Shown: positions 11,126 to 22,234 of the stretch, piece by piece | Numbering within the stretch: the stretch's first letter is position 1 | Layout: the number at the start of each line of letters is the position of its first letter | Origin: Vandiemenella viatica | Taxonomy: Eukaryota > Arthropoda > Insecta > Orthoptera > Morabidae | Length of the DNA stretch: 64,000 nt | NCBI GenBank assembly: GCA_031002005.1 | Contig: JARYHS010009186.1 | Location: forward strand, 187,948,437-188,012,436 | Direction: 5' to 3' | Position numbers and translations under genes: made by a program | The notes under the pieces: model-generated | The model's database searches: none | What the model was told of the DNA's origin: nothing | What the model saw: the letters and a program-made list of their open reading frames with translations, nothing else

Positions 11126-11374
11126 AAAATATTCCAAAATAAAGGTCTTCGATTAGCTCTGAACGCACCATGGTACGTACGCAACAGTCAGCTACATCGA
11201 GAATTAAATATTTCTTACATTAATGAGTTCATAATGCAACAAACTAAAATTTTTATAAAACGAATGAATGCAGTACCTGGTGCGCGGTTTTATGTGCTAA
11301 GAAAAAGAACGGGTCAAACAAGACTAAAAAATAAGCCTTCCTCAAGACATTTATCTATCGAACAGTCACTCTGA
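11126..11374 (+). pseudogene. Jockey-like LINE, C-terminal end of ORF2 (5'-truncated)
   Basis: Frame 11126-11374 reads IFQNKGLRLALNAPWYVRNS, QLHRELNISYINEFI, GARFYVL, then a stop. Jockey-clade reverse transcriptases have the motif FQNKxLRxxxNAPWYVRNxxLHxDL in the same position, shortly before the C-terminus. The 83 sense codons are uninterrupted to the stop at 11372-11374, followed by about 55 bases of 3' UTR and an A run at 11429-11442, the normal 3' end of a retrotransposed copy. The catalytic RT core and ORF1 are missing. A second fragment of the same family, sharing LNAPW, VRNSQLHRELNI and GKRTGQTRLK-type blocks, lies at 26747-27046 on the other strand. Confidence 0.85.
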
Positions 11375-11542
11375 AGAAGAAATGAACCAGTAAACCATAT
11401 GTTGTGAAACAAGATTATCTTCAGCACTAAAAAAAAAAAAAACTATATGTATTCCATGAACAAAAGTGTAGTTACCTTAAATCAATTTCATTACAACTTT
11501 TTTTACTACTATTCTCACACTGATAATTGTTCTACATATATA

Positions 11543-11988
11543 CAGCGTGTTACGAAAAGGTACGGCCAAACTTTCAGGAAACATTCCTCACACACAAACA
11601 AAGAAAATATGTTATGTGGGCATGTGTCCGGAAACGCTTACTTTCCATGTTAGAGCTCATATTGTGGACGGCTGTGATACAATACGCCATTCTCCAGGGC
11701 TGCATCAGCGCATCAGGGATTCCATGCGACGGAGGGTGGATGCATGTATCCTCGCTAACGGAGGACATTTTGAACATTTCCTGTAACAAAGTGTTTGAAG
11801 TCACGCTGGTACGTTCTGTTGCTGTGTGTTTCCATTCCATGTTTAATGTGATTTGAAGAGAAGTAATAAAATGAGCTCTAACATGGAAAGTAAGCGTTTC
11901 CGGACACATGTCCACATAACATATTTTCTTTGTTTGTGTGTGAGGAATGTTTCCTGAAAGTTTGGCCGTACCTTTTTGTAACACCCTG
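11543..11988 (+). mobile_element. 446-bp mariner-derived MITE, copy 1
   Basis: The ends are CAGCGTGTTACGAAAAGG and its near-inverse CCTTTTTGTAACACCCTG, flanked by TA on both sides (11541-11542, 11989-11990), the Tc1/mariner target duplication. The terminal inverted repeats are long, about 120 bases each. The middle keeps a transposase tail: IRDSMRRRVDACILANGGHFEHFL followed by a stop at about 11787, written here as motifs IRDSMRRRVDAC and GGHFEHFL, the usual C-terminus of one insect mariner group. It has the same length as the copy at 48783-49228 with only scattered base differences, which points to recent spread. Confidence 0.9.
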
Positions 11989-11990
11989 TA

Positions 11991-13140
11991 TATTTAATAC
12001 TAATAAAACTCTACACAATATTGCTTATACTGATAATGATCTTCCTTAAGTATTCTAAGAAAGAGATTAGTAAAGTCTTATTTATACTATTTACGACCTA
12101 ATGTAAGAATTGTGGTCAAATGTTAAGTACAGTTTTGAAACATATAATCCAAACAAGGGTTACAATAAGTAGACTTCAGATTATATTTGCAGCCATCTTC
12201 TTGAAGCCTTATAGTTATGGGTTAATGTAATTACAAGCTTTAGACAGGTAAGATTATGACTTCGGAATATAATAGCCTCTAACAACTCGTCAGTTTAAGA
12301 GTAAATCTATTTGGTACCGACGGTAGTCGATTAGTTGTTGAGTGTAATTATTGTAAAACTACAAAAGGTGTTTGTTTTACTAGTTTACTAGTTATTATTC
12401 AATCAGTATTAGAAACACGTATACGCCGAACACCAACTGAAAAATAATGTTTATCCAAAGATACACGTTCGCTAGAGTGAAACAGTATTCTCACTTAGCT
12501 TAAAATACAGTTTCTACCAACTCCATTGTTAATAGAACAGTCACTGTAGATGAAGAACTTTTTCTAACACACTAATTAACGGAAAGTTAATGCCGTTGTT
12601 TCAACGTGGCAAGTCCAATCGAGTAGTAAACGACAGTCACTCTTTTAGTGCCGACGCGGATGCACGAAATTCGGAGTCCGTTTACACTCTGTAGAACATG
12701 TCTGCTTCCCTCGAACACAACACAACACGTTGCCGCGTGCACTCCCTCACTCAGCGACATTCAAACACAAACTGCTGCTACTCTCAAAGAGTTTACTGCT
12801 ACGAAGTATTTGTAATGGATATCGACTATCGACACCATAGACTTAGATGAGATTTGACAGTTAGCATATCGCTTTGTAATGTGACATTATCTAGTTCTGG
12901 AGGAGGTCAATATTCTGGGACTCAGGTACGATTTTGCAGAACGGGTGTATTTGTAGTTCCTATTTTCACTTTGGGAGGGACTTAAAATTCTATCGCTCCG
13001 GTTTTAGATATCTGTTGAGACTGCTACAAGATATGCTGCTTTGTTATCATAGTACAAGAGGAAAATTAGGTTTGCAGGCCTCCTATTTTTCTCCTCTTAA
13101 GTATCAAGAAATTCAAATACACAACATTGACAATTAATCT
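11991..13140. other. AT-rich stretch, nothing recognised
   Basis: No transposon ends or coding motifs were found. 12600-12800 is less AT-rich than its flanks but matches nothing else in the window. Confidence 0.45.
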
Positions 13141-13141
13141 G

Positions 13142-14300
13142 TCACTTTTCAATATAATTTCCGACGATTTCCAAAATTTTGGCCAACCTTTTAATAAGAG
13201 CGTGCATTCCAGTGTGGTAAAAAGCATGATTTTGCTTCGTAAGGCATTGTCTCACGGACGTTGTCACGACTTCCTCATCTTCAAAGTGAATAGCATGAAG
13301 AGCTTCTTTTAGCGGCCCGTACAGATCGAAGTCTGATGGTGCTAGGTCAGGGCTGTACGGGGGATGAGGAAAGACTTCCCTTCCAATTTTCACAATTCCT
13401 TCAGTGCTGTGATGACTGATGTGTGGTCTTGCGCTATCATGCAAAATAGGAACATCGGGCATAACTTTTGTTGGATTAACTCGCTGAAGACGTGCTTTAA
13501 GCTTTTTCAGGGTTTTTAAGTATTGTACTGAATTTATCGTGCATCCCTGCTCAAAAAAATCAACCATAATGACACCCTCTGCATCCCAGAACACTGTTGC
13601 CGTAACTTTCCCTGTTAACCGCACGGTTTTGAATTTTTTGTTCCTTGGTGAGGTTATGTGATTCCATTCAACTGATTGACTTTAGATTCAGGTTCCAAAA
13701 AAATGAACCCAAGTTTCATCTCCGGACACATTTTTCCGAGAAACTATTCTCCCTCCAAATGGAAGTGTTACAAGTGATCGGGGGCTATTGTTTTTCTTGT
13801 CTCTTTATTCTGGTCTGTTAACATTCTTGGTACCCACCGGGAACAAACTTTTGAGTACCTGAGTTGTTGAATAACCGTCATCACACTGCCTATACTGAGG
13901 TAGAGAATGTAAACCAGAGGTCACCACGAATGACGTCATCGACTCGTTGAATGTCACGTGGAGGCACTGCAGTCGCCTGCCTGTCGCTCCACTTTTCGTC
14001 ATTAATGATGTTTGCCCTTCAGCTTCGTTACAACGACTGACCCATCGTCTAACAAGTACTGGCATCCACTGCTGTATCACCGTACACATTTTTCATTCTT
14101 TCACTATCGCAAATGGGCGCTTCACCTTCCACATTCAAGAACTCAGTCACAGAACACTGATTAATACGAACATCAAAGTTAGCAATTTTGCGAGCGGATG
14201 TAGTGTTGCCACCTGTTGACGCAGGAAGTTGATACTGCAGTGAATTGAAGAAGGTTTGAGGAATTGCGCCAAATTCAAATTTTTCACTAAACTGATGTAA
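13142..14300 (-). pseudogene. Mariner-like transposase pseudogene (DD34D)
   Basis: The minus-strand frame 13142-13624 (160 codons) holds FWDAEGVIMVDFFEQG, ILHDSARPH and HPPYSPDLAPSDF; the two aspartates (residues 63 and 98) are separated by 34 residues, the mariner DD34D spacing. Upstream in the same frame, past two stops, SGDETWVHFF supplies the first catalytic aspartate at 13718-13720. The N-terminal half continues in shifted frames: FLNVEGEAPI...RMKNVYGD (14049-14312) and VRRWVSRC (13805-14089) match the helix-turn-helix region of mariners with the FLxxEGxxPIxIHRRM...VYGD...VDVSTVRRW layout. In-frame stops and at least two frameshifts make it inactive. The C-terminal GNYIEK end is normal. 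It abuts MITE family 1 at 14301. Confidence 0.9.
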
Positions 14301-14697
14301 GGGAGCGTCCATAAACTACGTAGCTCCATTTTGGCCTCTTGTGGATCTCCACCCCTAACCTTACTTAGCCTGACGTGACATTTGTCTCTACACCTCCCTT
14401 CCCGCGTGGCATGTATCTTTTTTCCCTATTGATTCCACAAAACATTTTGTATTGTTTTCTCTTGTCATACTATAGTAAACTACATACGGAGATAATTAAA
14501 TAACGGAAAATAAATATTCACATGACGTTGTGTGTTCTTTACCTTCTTTTAACTGTGACAAATAATATGAATGAAAAGTTACGAGGCTTGGCTCGAAAAC
14601 CTCTGCCCCCTCCACCCAGCCAAAGGGTTGCTTTCTACTCAAACCCTCCTTCTCCCCCGACTACCCCTCCTCGTCTACACGGAGCCATCTATGAGGA
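14301..14697. mobile_element. MITE family 1, copy 1
   Basis: The left end GGGAGCGTCCATAAACTACG matches the inverse of the right end of the copy at 41429-41820 (CGTAGTTTGTGCACGCTCCC). Shared internal blocks are TTTTTCCCTATTGATTCCA, AAACATTTTGTATTGTTTTC and GGAGATAATTAA, plus a CCCCTCC-rich right arm. The right end here is decayed (about 14670-14697). The 82-codon frame at 14522-14770 is incidental. The superfamily is not settled: ends reading GGG-CGTCCATAAA/TTACGT occur in ISL2EU- or PIF-like elements, from general knowledge only. Confidence 0.75.
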
Positions 14698-15240
14698 TAA
14701 AAAAATCGGAGTGATTAGTTTTCGCCTCGTACAAAACAGAGAAATACTTCGTTCATATGTAAGTAGGTGAATTTCTCTCCGTTCAACTGTGTAATTATCT
14801 TCTCTATATCTGTTGCCGGTTTCATAAAGAAAAAAGTAGGCATTGTATACGGAGCAAGTATTGTATAGAATTGTGACAGAAATGAGGTTTGTATATACTG
14901 AGCACTGTGAAGAATTACCTCAGCCTCGGGCGTTATCTCAGCCATCTACAATGGCAGCAACCCCGTCCACCTCCACTGCAGTGCAGATTGCGGGCCTTGA
15001 GCCGTCTGAAACAATCGAATGGCAATAACCTGAGTGTGCGGCGCGAACAGCCCCGTTTGATGTCAGCATCCCTTTATCCAGCCAATCACAGTAATGGTCC
15101 GGGTCGAGCTCTACGCAAAGTAGTTGAGCAGTATGCTCTGTGGGGCGCCGCTTCTGCGTCTGACCTTACCAGGAATTCCGTTAATACCTCTCACTGCGAC
15201 GCTCAGTTACTAGCTTCACATCTTCCTTGAGAATTTTAAA
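14698..15240. other. Intermediate-GC stretch with unsupported frames
   Basis: Frames 14843-15028 and 14889-15230 (61 and 113 codons) overlap in different phases. The longer one contains Pro/Gln/Leu-rich segments but no domain I recognise. An orphan exon cannot be excluded, but nothing supports one. Confidence 0.3.
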
Positions 15241-16147
15241 TACTTGATGTAAAACAACTGTTAAACTCACCAACGGCTTGACAGTACTGTCGATCTGTAA
15301 TCCGAGAACCGTTGTTATCATTTAAAAAAAAATAATGCAGGGCCTTATGATCATGGCACGTTCGGACCCTTATTTAACTGCAAGAGTCATAATGAATGTC
15401 ACAAGGAAAGATAAGGGGCGATTGATAGGAGTTTTTGGGATATGTCATCAGAATGAAGGAAGTAATAAAAATTTAGATTCAGCTTGTGATTAAGATGGTT
15501 GGATCTAGATAAAAAGCGATATGCATATAGACCAAGAGAGTTAGCTGGAGAAAAATGGTATTGAAAAAAGCTTAAAAGGTCTAGACAAAAAGAAGAGGAT
15601 GTGGCATACCCATCACAAAATTTGCTTTTAATACCCTAACTTACGAGTCATTTCGTATCAAACGTTAAATGACATTAAATAATCATTAATATGAACGCTT
15701 GGATCGACTTACGTTTTAACAATTAATACTGTAATACCAAAAAACCATTGGCATAACAAGAATTATATGATTTAAGTGATGTTAGTAACAATAATAATAA
15801 CTAAAATGCTGAATATATCGAAAATTTCGAACAATAGCAAGTTAATGTAGCTAACGGGTAACATACTGAATCATCTCAATATTTGATGGATTTATTTTGT
15901 CATCATATTTAAAAAGGGAGCCTGTGCCGAAAGAAATCGTATTTTTGTTTTTTAAAGTGACATATGAGTAAAAATTATAATAATGATTGAAAGTGTTAAC
16001 AATCTATTGTTTGGAATGGTTAGTAAAATTTATTTCTTACTTTTTAAAAGATTTGTAAATAAATCCTCGTTACGAATTGATAATTTACTCCTGACCAATA
16101 TTCAGTAAACCATAAAGGAGGTCATTGAGAGAGTGTTTTCTGACACT

Positions 16148-16182
<35 letters not shown>

Positions 16183-17848
16183 GAAAGTATGGCAAATATG
16201 AAATCTAGATGTGGACCAGTTCTGTATCTTCTCCAATTGAAATATGATGTACAAGTTAAGAAGCTGATTTTAAAGGCTACCGCAACCAATTGAATAAAAA
16301 TTTTAGATCTCAAGTGTCTCAATCTGTGGATGTATGAAGGTACTTTATAATATGATTTGAAAAATCATAGCATGTATATCAGGTCACCGTATTAGTGAGG
16401 AAGAGGTAACCAAAATCGGTGATAGTAGAAACGTATTCTATAATTGAGATAATCCTGAAACGACTTATTTTAGTTATCTAATAGCAGAAACTGACACACT
16501 TTCTGCACTAACCACGCTTAAAAATGGAATTAACTGCTTAGTGAAACATTAATCTTGTCGTATTAACTCACTTCGAACAAAATTGAAACATTATTTTACG
16601 ACGAATAATAGGTGTACACCAACATGATTCTTTGTTTTAAAAGATTATAAAAACAATAAGCTGTTTATTGGGGAAAAGAAAAATAACCATGAGAATCTTG
16701 AAACACAAACCTTAAAAAGAAATATGGTTTTGTAAGTTAGTTATTTACTCTTTGTCGTTATTCTATTTTTAGTGAATGATCTAAGCTATGAAATTTCTAG
16801 CCGCTATTATAATTATACTTGTTGCTGAGGAGAGGAACAAATTTAGACATATATTTTTTATATTTAAAAGCTAAATAATTGTTTATGCGTAACACATTGC
16901 TGAAAACATAAAGATTAGTACCTGATCTTCGCTCGGTATCTTTCGAGATATGTTCAGCATACAAGAAATCATCAAAATATTCAGAGACTTTTGTGAGAAA
17001 TTAATTTTACCTATATACGAGAGTTGCTCATATAGTAGTACTAGCAGCATTGCTCGGTCTAGTTAGCGTTGATTTACCCATACACTATTTTCATTCAAGA
17101 AGTGAGAAATGTGTACCAAGTTTCATACAATTTGCGTCATCCATTTCCAAAATTAAAGCTAACCTATATTCACCCGCGTTGAAGGTGATTTACTCGTATA
17201 CTATTTTTATTCGTCGGTAAAGATTCATGCGTACCACACTTCATTTATTTTGTGCCGGCCATTTCCGGTGCTAAACTAAATGGTAAATTAGCAGCAGAGT
17301 TCTAAGAATGCGGTGGTTTTTGGATGCTTTGATACGGAATGTCAGTTTTAATTTTAGTCCATGTTACATTTCAACCTAATTACATCTGCTGCTCGAAAAT
17401 CGAAACATGGACTGTACGCGCATTAATACATACCACATACATAAAAATGTATCTGGAATGTGTCTGTATATTCTAGCATCACCCAGGAAATGCAGAATTT
17501 GAATGGATTTTGAGAATTGGAAAGCTTTGGGTCAAACTTAAAATTTAACGCATTTCTTAAGACGTTACGACACATTTATTTTACGAATAATCTAGAATTA
17601 CCTGAAAACTGCTGAATCAATTTTGACCGAGTTTAAACTTACCTGAGGTATTCAAATCCATTAATTTTTCTCCACTGCTAATGTTGGTGTACTTTTATCA
17701 GACTGATGCAGCGTTATCAAACAGGAGTTTTGGCCTGGTGCTCCAGTACAACGTAGTTGTGAAAGAAAAATCTAAGCTGAAAGAAAAGTCATTAACTTGA
17801 ATCATGATTAAAATGGTAGGTATTTACTGATATTTGAGAAATCTATAT
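15241..17848. other. AT-rich stretch with A run and a diverged direct duplication
   Basis: A run of about 31 A is at 16149-16179. At about 17065-17275 two segments of roughly 110 bases repeat the order GCGTTG...GATTTAC-C-TA-ACTATTTT-ATTC...GTACCA-A-TTCAT...CCATTTCC, a diverged tandem duplication. Nothing coding is recognised. Confidence 0.45.
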
Positions 17849-17856
17849 ATCATGAC

Positions 17857-18881
17857 TAGTGTTGTAAAAAAAAAAAAGGTTTTTTTCTCTCTTGAAAAAA
17901 AAATGAATAAAACATGTTTTCTGGCATACGTTTTTTTAATAATTACTAAATCTCAAATTTGTAATGCATTTAGTGTTTAATACGTCTGTTTTAGACTTTA
18001 TTCTAAGTACTTATCTTAATTTTTAAATCCAATATATTTTTCTGGTTCAGTAAGAAAAAAAATTACGAAAATATTGGCAACATTGACTGAAATTTTCTTT
18101 TATGAACGAGGATTTCCCGAGGAGGCTAGGTTGTGCGAGAAGGAATCCCCGTTCCCCGTTGTTTGGATTGATACTAGCTATTTGAAATAGTGCTGCCAGC
18201 CCTACGAATTTATCTGTAGGGCTACGGATCTTTTCAAAAAATTAAGAATTTAAATTTTATCTACGGTTTTTTGCCTCTCAGCGTATAGTGATACTGATCC
18301 ATTAAATTATGAATTGTTTCTTTTCAACTGTTGGCGTAAACCAACGATTGAAAAGAAATAAATCTCCTATTTTGTATGATAATAGATTTAAATTCAAACT
18401 TAAAAGACTGTAATACAGAACTATCGGTGCAGTTTTTATGCATGGTGTGTACTTTGCTCACAATTTAAAATTGCAATCTAAAAATCATTTCCGTACAATA
18501 GAAGAACAACCAGTAAATGAAAATGTAACTACTTCTGAAGTTATGGATATAGAGGAGGCAGAAGAAGAAACAGAAAATTCCGACACCGACTGAACTAGTG
18601 TTGGTAGTGCTGATACTAGTGAATATGGTACTGACAGAGGATGAATAAAATTATGTTACCTATTTATATATATCTATGAATCATTATATGATTCAGTAAG
18701 ATTTAAAACACACTTGTAAAATGTAAGTTCCGTAAATGAAACTATAATTTATAAGATATACTGTTTTCTGAAAAAAAAATTAGAAAAAAAATTTAGAAAA
18801 AAAAAGAGTGCTAGGTTTTTTTCCATGTTTTTTTTTCAGAAAGCAGAAAAAAATAAAACTTTTTTTAAATTTGCAACACTA
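17857..18881. mobile_element. Non-autonomous hAT transposon with perfect 8-bp TSD
   Basis: The element begins TAGTGTTGTAAA and ends TTTGCAACACTA, giving 12-base terminal inverted repeats with one mismatch. It is flanked by identical ATCATGAC octamers at 17849-17856 and 18882-18889. An 8-bp duplication and a TAGTGTTG-type terminus are hallmarks of hAT elements. A/T-rich arms extend the inverted symmetry loosely. Inside, a plus-strand stretch near 18310-18600 reads CFFSTVGVNQRLKRN and, after stops, an acidic tail VMDIEEAEEETENSDTD; the first could be a relic of the C-terminal dimerisation region of a hAT transposase, but this is tentative. At 1,025 bases with no intact frame it must rely on a transposase made elsewhere. 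Confidence 0.9.
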
Positions 18882-18944
18882 ATCATGACAGCACACAGAC
18901 ACATAAAAAAAGGAAGAAAATAAAAAGAAAAAAAAAAAAGAAAT

Positions 18945-19165
18945 CACCTTTGCCCACAACCTGCAGGTTGGTTGGGTTCTGCCGAAGAAAGCATATAAGT
19001 CACTGTGTCAGGTGTAGGACTACCAGTTCCTTTCCAAGCAACCTTCTAGCGTAGATTAACTGATCAAACGAAATCCTTAAAAATGCCTGTCCCCACGGGG
19101 TTTTGAAATCGGTACCGAGCCAGAAAGTTTTGAATCACTCAGCTACCAGACCAGATAAAAAAATA
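18945..19165 (-). repeat. tRNA-headed repeat (head 1 and body of composite)
   Basis: On the minus strand a head GGTAGCTGAGTGATTC (about 19140) is followed by a degenerate box B, GATTTCAAAAC, and a body whose far end (AACCAACCTGCAGGTTGTGG, about 18958-18977) matches the equivalent part of the composite at 4500-4750. The second head is absent. It lies just outside the hAT element. Confidence 0.65.
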
Positions 19166-19199
19166 TATATTTCAAAGCAGTGTTAAAAAAATAAATCCT

Positions 19200-21530
19200 T
19201 CCTTGGCTTCCAGCAACATAAAAATGTCAAATTATGGGATGTTTCGAGGGCGTCTATCTCTACCCTCATTTTCAACCAGAGTTATACTAAATAACTGTTT
19301 GTTTCCGCGGTTCCGTGGAAACGGTGGAAAACAAAAGCAGACCCACGCTATGACGTCAACGATTCTTCTGCAGACATTTCTACTCAGCTGGAAGCCCGCG
19401 AAGAGATTATTTATTTACAAAGCCGTGAAAAGCTTATTTCTTAAGGTGTAGGGAAACTGCAAATGTAAAAGTCGTCACAATTTTGAAACAGAACTTTTGT
19501 ACAATTTCAGTACCCAATCCATATCGTGTTGTATAGATACAAGGTGTATGTTCTTCATTCATATTTGAAGATTCTTTGATTGGAACGGTAGTACTTTTCC
19601 GATTCTAGGTTGAGGACATGCGACCTCAACTTTTGTCTGAGTGATGAAACGTTGGCCCCAGGTGAGGAGATGGGCATCTGTGCTATTCCCTGGAGCAGTG
19701 GCAGCCATATCGGTCCATTGGCTCTCCTGCCGTGCTGTTACTCAAGTTCTTCTGCCACCAGACGCTCCTCACTCGCCTCCCTACTTGTACAACTTTCCAG
19801 ATAAAGAAAATGGGAACTTCACAGCGCCAAGGGGAGAAAGAAAAAACTCTAAATATACTTGATGGCACGATAAAGTTTTACAGCAGAGGGACGGGAAGAT
19901 TCCTCATTTACCATTCAGAATCAGGCTTAATATTCATAAATGCGGCTATTACGGAGACGAGACTGTAATGTAAAACAGAGTACATCATGAGAATTCAGGC
20001 AGCGAGGGAAACCACTATCGTGCGAAATGGTCTTTCTTGTTCATCCTCCCAGCTTCTTATCGAAGCTCACATTCGCCATTCGACAGGGGAGAATCAAGGT
20101 TAGGGCAAACATGCAAATGAAATATTCCGAAAAACCACAGGCAAAAATACTGGCTTGTAAATGAGCTGACAACAGTGGAAAATGAAGGTCGTATTACATA
20201 AAGCAACGATATTATGCGCAATTGCCAAAGAAATGCATAAATTACGATATTTTCACGTGATTGGAGCAGAGTTTTTGCTACCCTACAATAGATTCGAACT
20301 GTTTCATGTTTGGAATTTTCGGTAGGATATTTTCATTTCAATTATACTTTTAAGTAAACTTGAAGAAAACTAAAATTATTAGAACACAGTGTTTTATCAT
20401 ACATAATTTGAGCAAATCTTTCTTCAAAGTAGAGGCAATCGGGTTACCAGTTTTATAGTTAAGAGTTACGTAACAGTAAAAATTATTTTGCCTTATTCCG
20501 TGTATTTTTGTTTGTGTAGACGCTTAAATATGGAAGAAAAAAAATCTCAGACATGATTTTTTGTTCATGAACCACTTTATTTATCACATAATGGTCAAGC
20601 TGTAGTCCTCACGTGCCATGCATCAGAAATATAACTAGGGATAGCATTTATGACCTTCTTGTAAATGGCTGTTGATGGCGTTATTAAGTTGCAAAATGAC
20701 AGCACTGATATTTCAATTACGCATCCAGCCTTTCGGTTTTCGGCATTTAGAATTGATGTTCGGAGCAGAAATAATCATTTATCGTTTAATTTAACTGCAA
20801 TAATAATAATAATGTGACGTCAGAGAATTTAGATTTTCATTACTTACTTCTACAAACGTTATTAGAAGATTCTTCCAATTCAGCAGTAGGCTTACAAGTA
20901 TTAAAGTATTCTATTTCACTTAGCATTCAGTTAAGACAGTAATAAGCTAACGATTACCAATTTTTCTTTTTCCTACATTTCTACGATTTTTTTATTTTTT
21001 ATTTATATTTATTTTTTTCACGCTTAGCCCTGACAGCTAGATGCCTCTTGTACGACCTCACGAATGTTAGAGGAAAACAGAAGTAACAATACTGATATGC
21101 ATTATGACTGGTTTGAGTACATCCCATATAGTTTTAATTGGTAAAAGAATGAAGCATTCCTTAAACCAGAAGTCAACTGTATAAATAGGTATTTTCGAAA
21201 TGTGCATAACACAATATTTATATCATAATCCAGGAATAATAATCAGTGACTGTAAATGTAGATATCTTATAACTAAGAAAACTCCAAGTGAAAAAAATAG
21301 AAAATGTTCTCTGCCTATTAGTTATAAGACAACTCTACAGTTATAAGACAAGATAACATTTAATTAGTTTAGTAATAAAGATAGATAATGCAGATATGTA
21401 CATGAGAAACAATATATCAAGTTCTTTCCGAAATTCATGAAATAATATTTGAAAAAAAAATCTATAGTTAAAAAAGGAGTACTCTAAACCATGGAGCAAT
21501 ATTACCCATTTAGTATTCTTTTGTTTATCA
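19200..21530. other. Mixed-composition stretch, nothing recognised
   Basis: 19300-20110 is less AT-rich, with overlapping short frames (19203-19451, 19610-19804, 19732-19968) that show no domain. Codon-like regularity is not evident and no repeat match was found. The remainder is AT-rich. Confidence 0.4.
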
Positions 21531-21606
21531 CTTTAGCCTCGTCGACGTTGAGGTCATTAAAGGCGGAAAAGGATTTAGAGCAAGGAACGCAGGAAGGGAC
21601 ATTGCT
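21531..21606 (-). mobile_element. SINE-A 3'-end fragment
   Basis: TTTAGCCTCGTCGACGTTGA, GGTCATTAAAGGCGG and CAAGGAACGCAGGAAGG reproduce the 3' block of inverted SINE-A copies (compare 39713-39780). The rest is lost. Confidence 0.75.
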
Positions 21607-22017
21607 GATCAAATAAAGTAAAAAGTGATTGCAGCATTATTAAAAGGCAAGACATTGTATAGACCAATGAGAATTCCCAAGATCTTTAAACGTTAAATAT
21701 AAGCTTGTAAATTATCCAGAATCTGCGTTTAATAACTTTAGTAATTCAAGTTGAGAGAAATATTCACTAGTCATGTGCTAATTGTAGCAATACTTGTATT
21801 GCTCTAGCTGAAAGATCAAATCATGACTCAGTAATCAAAAAGCCACAATCCAAAAGAAAATTTTCCTTGAGAAATAGCAAAATTCTTGTTGCTTTGAGGT
21901 TTCCTGCTATATACTGTAACATTACCAAATTCATTAGTCATGTTTGTAATAGCTCTTTTAAACAAGATTTATTTACAAATATATACTGGACGTCAATAAA
22001 TAAACTATTTTATAAAG

Positions 22018-22093
22018 TTAAATGTTAAAAATAACACCAATGCAACTGTTTTTGTATGATCATACAACAACAGTTGTAATTTTTAACATTTAA
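22018..22093. repeat. 76-bp palindromic hairpin
   Basis: Outer arms TTAAATGTTAAAAAT (22018-22032) and ATTTTTAACATTTAA (22079-22093) are exact inverse complements. An inner pair, AACTGTTTTTGTATGAT and CATACAACAACAGTT, meets at the perfect palindrome GTATGATCATAC (22054-22065). It has no obvious transposon ends; it could be a foldback remnant. Confidence 0.7.
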
Positions 22094-22234
22094 TCCACTG
22101 AGCAACTACAGAAAAATTGCCTATATCAAGATTACAACCTTTTCTAGGTAGGTATAAGGAAGGAAATATGATCAAATTATTCAAAATCGGTTATGTATAA
22201 TCTTTTTAACCGATTTCAAAAAAAGAGGAGGTTC

